64,000 bases of DNA, taken from contig JARKIF010000010.1 of the NCBI GenBank assembly GCA_029378245.1, positions 1,984,001 to 2,048,000 on the forward strand, read 5' to 3'. Below the pieces are notes generated by a model, which saw only the letters and a list, made by a program, of their open reading frames with translations, was not told the origin of the DNA and did not search any database. A program made the position numbers and the translations under genes. Origin of the DNA: Roridomyces roridus. Its lineage: Eukaryota > Basidiomycota > Agaricomycetes > Agaricales > Mycenaceae. Position 1 is the first letter of the stretch, and each line of letters opens with the position of its first letter. Below are positions 31,229-42,452 of the stretch, piece after piece.

Positions 31229-32415
31229 CCGCTTTCAGCAAAATACACTCCGTCTTCGTTATCGCCATCTTCGTCCCTTTCCTCTTCGCCAGTGCTGCTG
31301 CCGAGAAGTTACAAATCACCAACGCGCCCACGGCTGCCACTCCCCTCCTCGAGTGCGACCCGACCGAGATAAAATGGGTGGGCGGATCGCCTCCATACAT
31401 TGCTTTGGCCGTCGATCACCACGAGGGCGTCATTTGCTCGATTCGAAGGCTTGACTGGATTATCGCAGACATGGATTGTGAATGCGTGTTGGCTTTCGTT
31501 GATGCGGAGTTCGATCCGCGAGTATTCCGTTCAATAGGTAAGATTTACACGATGGCCGTGAGGCCTTCTGGGTACAAGCTCGTGGGGAATTCCCCCACTC
31601 TAGCTACAGTATATATACTAAATAGCATGCTGCGGCGCAGTCCGTAGCCCGTAGCCCGTAGTCTACGCAGCCCCGGCACAGTCCCGAATATTGTCCGTCG
31701 GGCATGTGGCCGAATGCCGCTCATATTCCAACAATGCGACTGCCAGTGCCTCCTTGTATTTCTTCGTCCAGGACGCCGCCAACAGTACAGCCAACTCTGC
31801 GGACTTCAATGTCACGGGAAATGATTCCTGTGTGCAATCTAGCACAACAAGCTCGGCTCCTTCTAATTCAACCGGCGGAGCCCCTGAGCCGACAGGCACT
31901 GGCAGCACCGGTAGGAGCTCCAACCATTCTCCCAACAAACCGAAATCCGTCCCCGGGCCAATCGTAGGGGGCGTACTGGGCGGCCTGCTCGCTCTGCTCA
32001 TTCTGTGGTGGTGCATGTGCAAGTGCTGGCGACTCCGCACTCGAGCCCGAGAGCGTCGTCTCCTGAGACCCTCGACATACCCAATTGCACCGCTAGATGA
32101 TGAACAAGCGGACGATGGAGATGTACTCTCAGCTCAGCCAGCCTCGACACTTGCACGTGCCCCGTCAGCATTGCATCCGCAGGCAGCCATGTTGGGAAAA
32201 GCGACCCCGGCCATCACTCTGCGCACACCCGACATGACTGGTGCCGATGCCGCAACTCGGGTTCGAACTTCCCTGCCACGGCAATTCCTGTTACGGCGAC
32301 GCAGTTCCGTGCCATGGTTGAGCGTCTAGCACTCGTGGAGGCGGCTTTGACTGCCCGCGATGAAGACTTGCCGCCAAACTACAGCCCCGGGCTAAATATC
32401 GTAGACGAGGGTTGA
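31229..32415 (+). pseudogene. degenerate subfamily B gene
   Basis: It begins AFSKIHSVFVIAIFVPFLFA (Met replaced by ATA), then QITNAPTAATP and ECDPTEIKWVGG. The ectodomain then changes frame near 31440. An extra 150 bp at 31535-31690 has no match in paralogues. A later frame gives the span GPIVGGVLGGLLALLILWWC, CRLRTRARER-like basic sequence and a poor copy of the tail box. Another frame change near 32260 precedes RLALVEAALTARDED and LPPNYSPG. Several independent breaks make it non-functional. Confidence 0.7.
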
Positions 32416-32524
32416 ATGAGAGGGATGGGATAAGGACGCGGATGATGCTATCATAAATTTTCATGTCGATTCTACTTGGTGTGGGAGATGGAATTCTGAT
32501 ACAGAGGAAGGCGTGGGCTGCAAT

Positions 32525-33842
32525 GTCGGAAAAATCCAAAGTTGATTAGATAGCATTGTATGTGATTATAATCCGTTGCAATCCCATAAAGATTTCGCGG
32601 ATTAGGTCGGAACATCCTAGGATTGTAACCGCTTACAATCCACCGCCAGCCTCATAATGGATTACTGAGTTGCAATCCATTGGGCCAATGTAATGCGTTA
32701 TAACGGAACTAATTTTGGGCCCAAAAAAAAAAACATTTGCTACACTACAACATCGTACACTGCATACATATTGCCCAACGGCCCCAACCCGCAACGCGAC
32801 GTGCCACCGGACTCCAGCCTCCTGGTCCTCACACCTCAGAGGGAAGAGCGGGCAATGACGTGGAGGAGAAGGGGGTTGGCGCCGTGGAGCCTGAGGAATG
32901 TGGGTGATGAGCGTGACGCATGAGACACCCGACAAACCATCGTTCTCTGTATACCGAGTCGAGGTGGTGCTGTTCCTCGTGCCGCTTCCCGAAAGTGGAG
33001 TCAGAAAGCTTGAATGGAGCGGTCAGAAAGACAACGACGACAAGATAAATGCGTACCGGCAGGCCGTGCCATCGAGAAGACCCCTGACTCCATTAGGCCC
33101 ACGAAGCGATGGCAAGATCTTGGGGAGCATCAGCAAGAGCTGACGAAGACACGCAGGACATACCTTGAGGTCTCGCCGTACACATCCGCGAGAGTATTAA
33201 AAACGCCGTGTTTGCGGGAGCTGCAATGCGAGAGAGCGGGGGCATGGGAGTTGTGGGGAAGAAACGGGGCAAGCGAAGGAGCAGCTCACCTCTTTATATA
33301 CCTGAAGCTCCACCTGCCCCACAGCCCCACTCTCCACCGGACAGGATGAGGTCAGAAGCTCCAAGACGCGAGGTGAGAGTCGACGGCGAGGGTGATGGTA
33401 ATGAGGATGATGTGGAGGAGGTAAGCACGAGGTATGTAGTCCGGGGTGGCCATGGGTAAGGGGCCAGTGAAGGGAGGAAAGGTCCGGTATCGGGTGTTTT
33501 CGGACTCACAGCCTTGAGTCTTGACGGATCAAATGTGACGTCATGGGGCTCCACAAGCCAACGAGCTCCAACGAGCCAGTTGCGAACAAGGGCTCCAGAT
33601 GAACATTGCCAGTCCGAATCCTCCTAGTCCAGTAGAGTAAGTGAGTAAGTACTTGAATCAATATATCATACCCAGCCAACCCAATCCCTTAATCACTGGC
33701 AAGCCATTGTAAACCAGGGGGTATCTGAGAATGGGTTCCAAACAGTTATAATCCACCCCGGGGTGGATTGCAACGCGTTGTAATCCACGGAAATCCCCTA
33801 ATCCATTATAATCCAATGCAATCATTTTGGCATTTTTCCGAC
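32525..33842. mobile_element. 1.3-kb element with gtcggaaaaat inverted ends
   Basis: gtcggaaaaatccaaagttgatt at 32525 is inverted as ..cattttggcatttttccgac ending 33842. Both ends are followed inward by clusters of attataatcc and ttgcaatcc / ggattgcaa motifs in both orientations, a subterminal repeat pattern typical of non-autonomous DNA transposons. The middle (32750-33700) has no transposase; a TATA-like tttatata is at 33293. Target-site duplication is not clear. Confidence 0.55.
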
Positions 33843-34064
33843 AAAGAAGTTCCGTTGCGCGAGTTCCACGAAAATCTCCTCATGGATTCCAAGGAGCTGC
33901 GAAGAATATTCAAAGTCCATCAGTCCCAGATGGATTCCCGTGTTTTCATCAAAGTTGCGACTTAGCGGGCTCTCACTTAATCCTGCTTGACTACCGCCAT
34001 CCCAGCTCCTGACCCTACCTTCAGACCGCTCGACGTCCTCGGTCAACAGGGCGTTAGAACCAAC

Positions 34065-35090
34065 ATGCACGGCAACATCAAGATGTTCCCCCTCCTAGCA
34101 ATCCTCAGCCTCATCGGCCCTTCCAGAGCTCAGATCGTCCCTGTGGTCGATACACCAACGAGCGCACGTCAATGCGAGTCATTCGACGTTATCTGGAACG
34201 GCGGAGTCACTCCCTACATACTCAGCATCCTACCCGAAGCGGGGGGCAATCCCATCGCTACATTCACCAACATATCGGATGAGGAGCAAGGTTGGGTTGT
34301 CAACGCGTCTATAGGCGCATCGCTCTTGTTCCAAGTCGAGGATGGGAATGGCGTCGTTGGGTGGTCGCATGCGTTTAAGGTGGTTGCTGGGAAGGGCATT
34401 GGGTGCATCGTCGAGGCGTCACCCAGTAGTACGGCGCCGGCGGGAACGGCGTCACACACCAGTCTCAGCTCAAGCCATCCAATTTCCGGCTCCAACTTAG
34501 ACTCACCTTCAACAACCCCCGCTGCGACGCCCTCCCCTTCCAACACCTCGACCACGAGTCCGGACACAGCCACATCCGCGACCTCTCCCCGACATAAACC
34601 CCCCATCGCCCCAATCGTAGGGGGCGTAGTGGGAGGAATCACCGTCCTCTTCTTAGGCCTCGTACCTCTGATCTGGTGGTGCAGACGCCGGCGCCCTCGC
34701 CCATCTAGTCTTGCCTTCTCACACACAACGGCAGAAATCCCGTTCATCACAGCAGAACGCGAGATCCGCTTGGAGCCCAACCGACCTGGGTTACCGGCTG
34801 TACTGGCTTTACAAGAACCGATGTTGGAGAAGGCTGGCGGCAGTCAGGGCACTTCTTCGGCTTCCCTCATTCCGCCGGCTTCTGCACCGGGACACGGGAC
34901 GGACACAGAGACAGAGACAGAGACAGAGGCAGAGACAGAGACAGATGCGCCAAACACTGGCCACCCGCCTCCCGATCCCCTCGCAGAGGCGCAAGCTCAA
35001 CTGCAGGCCGTCGTCGAGCGAGTTGCGATGCTAGAGGCGGTGTTGAGTACGCATCAAGCGGATTTGCCGCCGGGTTATACTCCATCTTGA
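34065..35090 (+). CDS. membrane protein, subfamily B, CESFDVIWNGG ectodomain, PPGY tail
   Basis: A single exon encodes 341 aa from MHGNIKMFPLLAILSLIG (signal peptide; the MHG start recalls exon 1 of other B genes). The ectodomain PTSARQCESFDVIWNGG..TPYIL runs to about residue 120, followed by a Ser/Thr stalk. The span is APIVGGVVGGITVLFLGLVP, then WWCRRRRPRP. The tail has a divergent box RPGLPAVLALQEPMLEKAGG, a Thr/Glu repeat encoded by (gacaga)n, QLQAVVERVAMLEAVLSTHQ and an end PPGYTPS. It has no intron where others do. It is the most divergent intact B member of the plus strand. Confidence 0.78.
   Translation: MHGNIKMFPLLAILSLIGPSRAQIVPVVDTPTSARQCESFDVIWNGGVTPYILSILPEAGGNPIATFTNISDEEQGWVVNASIGASLLFQVEDGNGVVGWSHAFKVVAGKGIGCIVEASPSSTAPAGTASHTSLSSSHPISGSNLDSPSTTPAATPSPSNTSTTSPDTATSATSPRHKPPIAPIVGGVVGGITVLFLGLVPLIWWCRRRRPRPSSLAFSHTTAEIPFITAEREIRLEPNRPGLPAVLALQEPMLEKAGGSQGTSSASLIPPASAPGHGTDTETETETEAETETDAPNTGHPPPDPLAEAQAQLQAVVERVAMLEAVLSTHQADLPPGYTPS
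34911..34949 (+). repeat. gacaga hexanucleotide repeat in a coding tail
   Basis: About six units of acagag/acagagg encode alternating Thr-Glu in the cytoplasmic tail of the gene at 34065. It is multiple-of-three, so length changes would keep frame. Confidence 0.8.
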
Positions 35091-35201
35091 TAGTGGACTC
35101 TCGATTATGCATTCGTTTAGTTCTACAACAATCTGCGCGGGAGAAATCAGAGAAATCAGAGAAATCGTCCACAAGCCAGCACGTAGGTAAACACTCACAC
35201 C

Positions 35202-36956
35202 TCACGGACACTCCGCCCCATCACACCCCACAATCCCCCCTACACTCGTAGTCTCAGGACTCATCTGCCACGGCGTAGTCAAATTCATCCTCCCGAGGTT
35301 CACCGGCGCGGGCATCCTCTCTGGCGTGAGAGTCAGATTCAAGCCTGGACGGAGGAGCACCCCGCGCCCGCCTGCGCCGAGGGCGGTTATGTTGGGTGCT
35401 GTGAAGGGGACGTAGCGTGATGATGCTGCGTTCAAGGTCAGTATGTTTCCTATCATGAGAGGATGAGATGAGAGATCAAGTCAGACAGACGCACTGAGTG
35501 GTCCGGATACAACGCCGGGTAGGTTGAACATGGGCACCTCGTTCACCGGGACGTGCAGATTCTTGTACCCCGTCTTGTCTGCGACGAAGGAGAATACGTT
35601 GCTCACGATGCTATTTGGCGTTCATCCATTCAGCCTTCAGTATTTGTACTTTGCAGAAGGAGAAGAGCGACGTACGGATTAGTATCCTGCCGCCCGAGAC
35701 TCATGAGCTCCCAATTCGCCTCAACAGTGCTGATGGTCGAGTAATGCGTGTACAAGGTATCGTCCTTCGTTCCCTTGAGATGGCTGGGGACTGCGTTGCC
35801 TGGAAAATTCATCAATGATTCGTGCAGTAAAGAGGCAGGACTCAGGAGAGGAATGACGCACCGAGTACCAACGTGAATACCGTATTCTGCTCGTTAGTCG
35901 ACTCGTTTTCGTCGAACGTGAGGAGAATGAGGGTATTCTCTCCGTTGACACGACTATCAGAGAGCAGTGGAACGAGCCAGTATTGCATCCACTGCGCTGC
36001 AAAGTCGATCGTCGTATCATGCGCGTCGTTTACCTGGCTTACGATTGTGATTTGAGAAACAAAGTAGCAGAAGAAACGCACGATATTCGGCGTAACGAAG
36101 ATCCATTGCGGAATCGTCCCGTTCACCACGTCGTTTGCAAAATCGTTGAACGTCCTGATGCGTGCAGCGCGCTTTGGGTCCTGGGCGATCGCATCGAAGA
36201 TCGTGAGCCCGTTGTGTTTGCGCCAGTAGTACGTGTACGACCCATCGGAGGGGGAGGCGTAGTCCGGGGAGGCGAATCTGCGTCGCGGAAGATTGGTCTT
36301 CTGTAAGGCAGAGGGAAGGATGGAGAGTGCGCACGTATAACCGTAAAACGCGTCGGACGGGAGGTTCTCTTGGTACGTAGCCCAAGAAACCCCCCGCTCT
36401 TCGAGTAGGTCGACGATCGTCGTGATATTAGCAGGGACTTGAGCTTCGTCAACGGAAAGGTCGACACGAATCGGAAAGACATACCATGGTACATATTATC
36501 ATCGTGCATCCCGAAAAAGTCACCTCCGATAGCACCAGCGTCTTCATCCATGATCAGCAGAAGAAGGAACTCGCCTAGAAGAGAACGACGCACAGTTGGG
36601 CTCCGAGGTGTGAGTGAGGGCGTTGAAGTTGGTGAACAGAATACCCTCCTTTGCAAGTTCTTCGAAGAGGGGGGTCGACGCTGCCGTCTGTACTCATTTT
36701 AGCAAGTAAATCTACAACTCTTAGTATGTGCATCGACACGTACCTCGTAATCCGTATTCTCCAACCAGACCTGGATAATGCGGTCGAACGCCTTCCCTTT
36801 GACAACCTCGGTGTCATGGAGGGTGGTGTTCGAAAACGAGGTGTAGTGGGCCGTCTGGACGAGCGGGCCTGCAGACGGCGGCACGAAATGTTGGGCAGCT
36901 GCGGCCGAGGCGTGGCGTACGCAGCCTGCTGCGAGGAGGACGGAGAGGAGGAACAT
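35202..36956 (-). CDS. secreted acid phosphatase, phosphoesterase (PF04185-like) family
   Basis: Nine exons (36956-36744, 36687-36594, 36541-36485, 36437-36335, 36277-36082, 36033-35862, 35799-35676, 35610-35495, 35449-35202) agree in phase and give 440 aa. The signal peptide is MFLLSVLLAAGCVRHASA. Family motifs in order are WLENTDYE near residue 70, HTSEPNY, GGDFFGMHDDN, NDAHDTT and TFDENES, the metal- and phosphate-binding positions of fungal phosphate-repressible acid phosphatases. The length fits the family. It probably releases phosphate outside the cell. It sits between two array genes with no obvious functional link. Confidence 0.88.
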
Positions 36957-37623
36957 TCTGGTATGCCAGAGTAAACAAAGACGAGGCGAAATATACCGTT
37001 TCAAATTCCCCGTCAAAAAGAGCCGCTCCTCGCCAGCGCATGGCTTTCAATCGCCCCTTGCGGCCTCGGTATTCAATATTTAAGATTGGAGTTCTATGGC
37101 TAGAGTTCATCACATGCTATTGGAACGTGCAAGATTCAATTGGCTGTTACGAAAAGAACGCACCGAGGCCGGGGCGGCAATGGCGCAGAGTCGGGGAAAT
37201 GGGATCACGACCCGCTGGCAGGTCCGCTAAAGATATGTGGACCAAGTCAATGACAGTCATCCACGAGGGACTTGAGAAGATGAGAGAGGGTCCGACTGAG
37301 CCATGTGAATGAGGCAAGATGAGGGCAGGAAGCAAGAGTGAAAATGATTGACAGCTGATGCGCTGACATCATTGACTCGGATCGAACTCGGCTCCGCGGC
37401 CAACTGGAACGCAAGTTCCCCTGTCACAATGAGGCTTCAGCCAGGCGCAGAAGTCTTCTCATCTGACGAAAAGTGCCTTGGACCTCTCAACTCGAGTTTG
37501 GAGCTGCATTTACCATCAATGGAAGTTGAGTGGGAAAGTTTATGGATTCTCGCATCCTTATTGTATCGTCCACAGGAATGGCCTGGAACCGAATATTCCA
37601 TTGCAAACCAACCACCGAGCCTA
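36957..37623. other. intergenic; no gene seen
   Basis: The left part is the upstream region of the phosphatase gene and the right part the 3' flank of the CFEM gene. Short open frames (37040-37312 plus) have no recognisable content. The last 20 bases (ccaaccaccgagcc) also precede the stop of the cupredoxin gene at 4902. Confidence 0.5.
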
Positions 37624-38877
37624 CTACTGGGTATAATTCGGCGGCAAATCAGCACGCGTACTAATAGCCGCCTCGAGCTGCGCCACGCGTTCCGCCATAA
37701 CGCGGAGCTGCATCTCAGTTGCAGGATCCGGGCGCGAAGGACGCGACCCGCTCGACCCGCCGTCGGCACTGGTGCTTGTCGGGACGCTGGTACCAGCGCC
37801 CGTGCCACTCCCACTGGCACTCGCGGAGAAAGACGTGCTGGGCCTATGTTGGGTGTTATTCCACATCAACGACCCAACGTCGATGTGTGGTTCTTTGTCA
37901 GGAACGCGGGACAGGCCTGTAGCTGAAGACAAAGGAAGCGACGAGGTGGATCCCAAGCCCGACTTTTCCCACATTGCAACCTGCGACGCCACCACCGCCT
38001 GCGGGATGGGCCGGTCGAGAGTAAGCGTCGAGCCCTGGTGTGTCTGCTCCATCCTCTCAGCAACAGGGGGAGTGCCAGCTGGAACTGGGGAAGGAGAGGT
38101 TGCTGGAGGTACACGTTCGACACGGAGCCGGAAGCGCCCGCGCATACACCATAGGGTCAGTGCGATGAGTGCAAGAGCAACTAGCCCGCCGACGACGCCG
38201 CCTGCGATGGCTGCCGTCGCCGTTGAGTGTGGTGCGGCTGAGGTTTCGCCGGGCTTGGCACTGGAGAAAGCGCTGGGGATAGAGATGGACGTCCTGGATG
38301 CAGACGAGGGGCCTATTGCACGTGAGTAGAAACATCAGAATTCTTATGTTGTATTGCGCACCTGAAGTCGGAGATGATATTGATAACGAGGATGTGATGT
38401 CAGGCGGAGTGGGGATTGGATTGGAAAAGACCATGCTCGCAGTCGAGGGGTCTTCAGGGACTGTGGATGCTATCGACCGCGGATAAGAACAACATTGGGA
38501 ATTGCAGACTTCATTACACACCTCCAGCATCTTGTCTTGGATCGAGGAGAGAATCTAGTCACATCAGACTCGGAGGCCGGGCAATTAGCAAGGGAGCGAC
38601 CCACGAGTGGCTATGGCGCACTGCGCACCAAGGAACATCTGTGCGTTGGGGAGGTCGTTCGGACAAGCTGAAGACACACAGTCCACGACGGCCACGACGA
38701 ATCTCTCGCTGAGGCACAGACAGGCGCCATCCCTGTATCGACGAATTAATCAAGTAGCGCCAGCTCAGCCAGCGTAGGAACGTACGAAGGGTTGCAGTTC
38801 GTGACCTCAAAATCGTTGCTCGCACCAGCGCACTTCTGGACGCACGGTGAAGAAGCGGTGGTGCGGTCGGAAGGCAT
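37624..38877 (-). CDS. CFEM-domain membrane protein with subfamily B tail
   Basis: Exons at 38877-38786, 38732-38629, 38508-38362 and 38312-37624 agree in phase and give 343 aa. Residues 10-70 are a CFEM domain: SPCVQKCAGAS, VTNCNPSDGACLCLSE, DCVSSACPNDLP and NSQCC provide the Cys set. A Ser/Thr/Pro stalk follows. From TSISIPS on, the span GGVVGGLVALALIALTLW and the tail (STLTLDRPIPQAVVASQVAM, ending DLPPNYTQ) are nearly identical to the cupredoxin gene at 4902. No signal peptide is seen at this Met, and an in-frame stop lies just upstream after an acceptor-like ctatag, so a leader exon is probably missing. CFEM domains bind haem or act as surface receptors in other fungi. Confidence 0.7.
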
Positions 38878-39444
38878 CTTGCTCTGGGAGAAGATGTGGG
38901 GTGGTGGCTATAGCGAGTGAATAAGTGGAGGCAAGGCCGTGCAATCATCCAATTTTGGTGAGACGCCAACCACCTGCAATTTAGTGGTGATGGACTGTTC
39001 ATCTCCCTAGAGATTGGCGCTCAGTTGCGGGAGTAAATCAAACGGGCTGTACGAGGCTCCGGGCGTGCTATAACCGTTAGGGCGGATGCATAGATACGAG
39101 CTGAACCGAGGTGGAAAAACGGTACTAGTACTTGTGTACAATGCTTCCGGAGCAGCAAAGAGATTTCGAGAAAGAAAGGAGTGCGAATCTGTCGGCTCTC
39201 GATCCAACGCATTTCAGGCAGGGGGGTATCGTACGCAGGAAAGCATTTGGGAGAGGTGTAGGGTCCTGGCTTTGTTGATTTCGTGCAATCAGCGACCGGA
39301 AAGCCGCAATGTAGGACAGGGATCAAGAGAGCTGTCGAGGTGGGTACCAGCGTCTGGATGGGTGGAGTAAATACGCCGAGGGACAGAATCGGCGAGGAAG
39401 CTCAAGCAAGATCATCTGATTTGAACGTAAAGGAACTGTGAAGG
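38878..39444. other. upstream of the CFEM gene; no gene seen
   Basis: Overlapping frames at 39007-39370 on both strands show no domain. A leader exon for the CFEM gene may lie here, but no hydrophobic segment with a usable donor was found. Confidence 0.4.
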
Positions 39445-39597
39445 CATCAGGAAAATGTAATCTTACTGGCGCGTTCTGGCAGTAACTGAAGGTAACTGGC
39501 GCTCTGGCGTGTCTGGCGCCAGACCGCCAGAATGTTGTCGAACATCTGCCAGAAAGATCAGAACTGCCAGAATCTGCCAGAATGTTACATTCTGGCT
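39445..39597. mobile_element. fold-back repeat rich in ctggcg / cgccag motifs
   Basis: It starts catcaggaaaatgtaatc and is built of ttctggc and gccagaa motifs in both orientations, so it can fold on itself. A relative in the opposite orientation lies at 42307-42452 and ends cattttcctgatg. There is no coding content. It could be a small MITE family, or the two could be ends of one 3-kb element. Confidence 0.55.
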
Positions 39598-40967
39598 GAC
39601 TTGACATGGGACCCCCGGCTCACCTCAAAATCAAACAGTATATCGTGGGCATGGTCTTCTACAGTGTTAAATATACTTGAAAATGGGATCGGGAGACTCA
39701 AGAGTGATGGATTCATACAGACTTAGCTTGTTGAATATTCGAGCACTCAGAGGGCACTCCTTCAAGCTTGCACCCTCAACAGCTCGAGTCGAGTACCGAG
39801 GCTGCCACGCTGGTCCAACTCTTTCGACTTCGGCACTACTTGGCCTTGGAAGATGGGACAAACGACATCTGAATCACACAATCCAATTCAACACTGAGTT
39901 TGACAAAAGCCAGGGGCGGGGCGGGGTATCACAAGGGAGAAGGATACGCGGCTTGTAGCCTCGGAGTCTCGGAGTCATAGTGGGCGACAAGTGGGCGAAC
40001 GGAATGCAGAGAATATCTCCAAGTCCGTTGCCGAGATGACGTGGATACCGGCGTTTCTATGGCCGGTCCACGTGATGTTGTTGACGACTGGATTGGAAAG
40101 AATGACAGCGGCCGTCAAACTCTTCTTTCCTCCCACCATCTCACTCCCCTCATCTCCTCCCTCCGTCTCCTCCCTCTCTCTTTTAGTCGGCGAGCTCCAG
40201 GGCTCTGAGCTCTCAGGGCAAGTCCTTTCCCGGCATTCGACTCACCGACGGCATATCTGATTGTGTATCCCAGGCTCCTCCAATGCAGATCACGACGGAA
40301 GACAGCGCAGGAACAGGCTGAAGCCCCGGTACGTGTCTTCGCGCATCTCATGTTCTCTCACTCACCGGTCCCATTAGACCTTTACCCGTCGCTCCCTCCT
40401 CGGCGTTTTGACTCCCCACCGCCGCCGCCGCCGCCGTAGTCGCGGCATCGTTACTCATCCCCTAGTGATTCCTCGGTGTGGTTTGTGCATGTGTTATCTC
40501 TTTTCACTCATTGACTGACTCTTAAGTAGAGCCGGCCACACTCCTCTGCAGCGTAAGCGTACTTCGGTGGTGCGTATAGATTGTCTTTGACTACTTGTAC
40601 TGCCTGACCCCATCGACAGTGCCGTCCGCGACGCCAGTCTTCCCCGCCGCATTCCCATCCGCTACACTTCCTCCCGGCTCCCGCTGAAACGGTGCACCAA
40701 CGTGCAGCAGTGAAATCGGACTAATCAACGAGCTAGACAATGTCAAGCTCTCAAATCCAAAACCAACTACCACTAATCAATGCCGTGTGTGTGTGTTCGG
40801 GGAGGTGGGTCAGGCGTATCGACCGTCAATTCAAATCACACAAGGATATTCCGAGCAGGTAAAACCAATGTATTTTATAGCGTAGAGCTACTACCGCAAT
40901 CAACCACCAAAGTTGGGCTTTCGTCAATGCTTGACCTTGCCGTAGGTATTCAACTAATTCACACAGA
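39598..40967. other. no firm gene; (ccg)n microsatellite
   Basis: Short frames on both strands have no recognised content. A pyrimidine-rich stretch lies at 40130-40180 and a (ccg) run at 40422-40436. Splice-like signals occur but no coherent protein emerges. Confidence 0.4.
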
Positions 40968-41216
40968 GGACTTCAGGATATCCACAGCTCGGTCTTTCGA
41001 CTTCAGGACGTCCACAGCTCGGTCGTATGCAACCAATCAAATTTAACCACACCGAATTCCAGTAACCTCAGAGAACCCACAGCTCAGCCCAACCGGAATG
41101 GACCTCAGGGCGCTCACAGCTCAGCGCTGGAGAACGGTCGAACTCAAAAAGGACTTCGGGGCACGCGCAGTCAAGCCGACGTTGCAATAATCCCACAGCT
41201 CAGTCAAAATGAAGTT
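40968..41216. repeat. degenerate direct repeats with ccacagctcag core
   Basis: Two close units (ggacttcaggatatccacag at 40970 and gacttcaggacgtccacag at 41000, period about 30 bp) are followed by looser copies around 41075, 41110 and 41190, all with cacagctcag. No open frame follows the period. Function unknown. Confidence 0.6.
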
Positions 41217-42306
41217 CGGTCGTATGTTATGCCAACAGAGGGGAGGGGGATTCACTGTTCTACACTAATTTACATGCCTTCCAATATACTGGCTACGGCT
41301 TGTCATTGTTCCGTGTTTTAACATCAACTTGATCCACTATCGTACTCTAGAGCGCCGCCGGGGGATGTTCCTCTGATTTGTATCCTGGTTTTGCCGTGGA
41401 ATGGCCGAGTAACCTTCTGAACATTCTGGCAGACTAAACCCGCCGGCAGTGGCTTTTCATATTCCTATCAGCACTGCCGGTCATGCCGAGCGTGTGCACT
41501 CGATGTGAACCACCGGCGGTCATGTCCATGGCATTCATTTTGCTTCCGAGACATTCCGTGTAGTTTCCGCGCCGCGGAATGTCATGATTCCTGTCAAATG
41601 TGGCAGAGTTCAACTCGCGCGTACTTCATGTAAATTCCAGTTGAACCGTGGGTGTTCTTAGCAAATGCAGCATAAAATGATTCCTTCCAATGTCCCAATT
41701 TGTTTAATGGCCTCGCGCCGTTGCATGCACTCGAGCTCGGCGGCATGGCGGCCGAGCTGTCATGATACTTGCATAGTAGCCGTGATAGGTGTGAGAATGA
41801 TGGTGGGCGGCATTCAAACGCGTCGGCGGCCTTAGTGCGCGATCCTGGGAGCGATCCGCACTCTCTGATCTCCTTATTCACTGGTTTAATCAACCGATTA
41901 GATTGAAAGGTCACATGAATTCGATTTATTTCAGCCGTGGTTGAATCCACGACTCATCACCGCTATGTCTGGCGTCACCGCTACCCAACAATACTGTACA
42001 TAGTAGTACGTCGCCATGTGTTCTGTCTGGACAAACACAGTACACTGACCACTTCTCGCAGCTCCGCTCATGTTTGTGTCGACGCTGTGCATGTTGGGGC
42101 GGCGTTCATTCGTCGCAGACATTCGAGTCTTGTCTGATGCTCCGTCTGGTCCCGGGTTGTGGCTGGGCTTGAGACAAGATAGCATTGCTACTCGTTTTAC
42201 TCGTCATTAGCTATTTGTTGTATTAGTTTACTGTCAATGCATTTATATTTCAATTCATGGGTCTGAATTATGAGGAGCAAGCCTGGGCAAGCTGCCGGGA
42301 TATGAC
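41217..42306. other. no gene seen
   Basis: AT- and repeat-rich sequence. Frames at 41594-41950 and 41931-42185 on the minus strand have no recognisable features. Confidence 0.4.
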
Positions 42307-42452
42307 CTTCTGGCGGAACTGGCGCCAGAATGTAGCTTCTGGCATGTTCTGGCGCCTGTAATGTCATTCTGGAGCCAGATGACATTCTGGCTTTCTGGCG
42401 GTTCTGGCGGTTCTGCTGCCAGAACCGCCAGAAAGAAAACATTTTCCTGATG
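42307..42452. mobile_element. second fold-back ctggcg repeat, opposite orientation
   Basis: ttctggcg and cgccagaa motifs alternate in both orientations. The right end ccgccagaaagaaaacatt and tcctgatg is the reverse complement of the left end of the repeat at 39445. No coding content. Confidence 0.55.
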
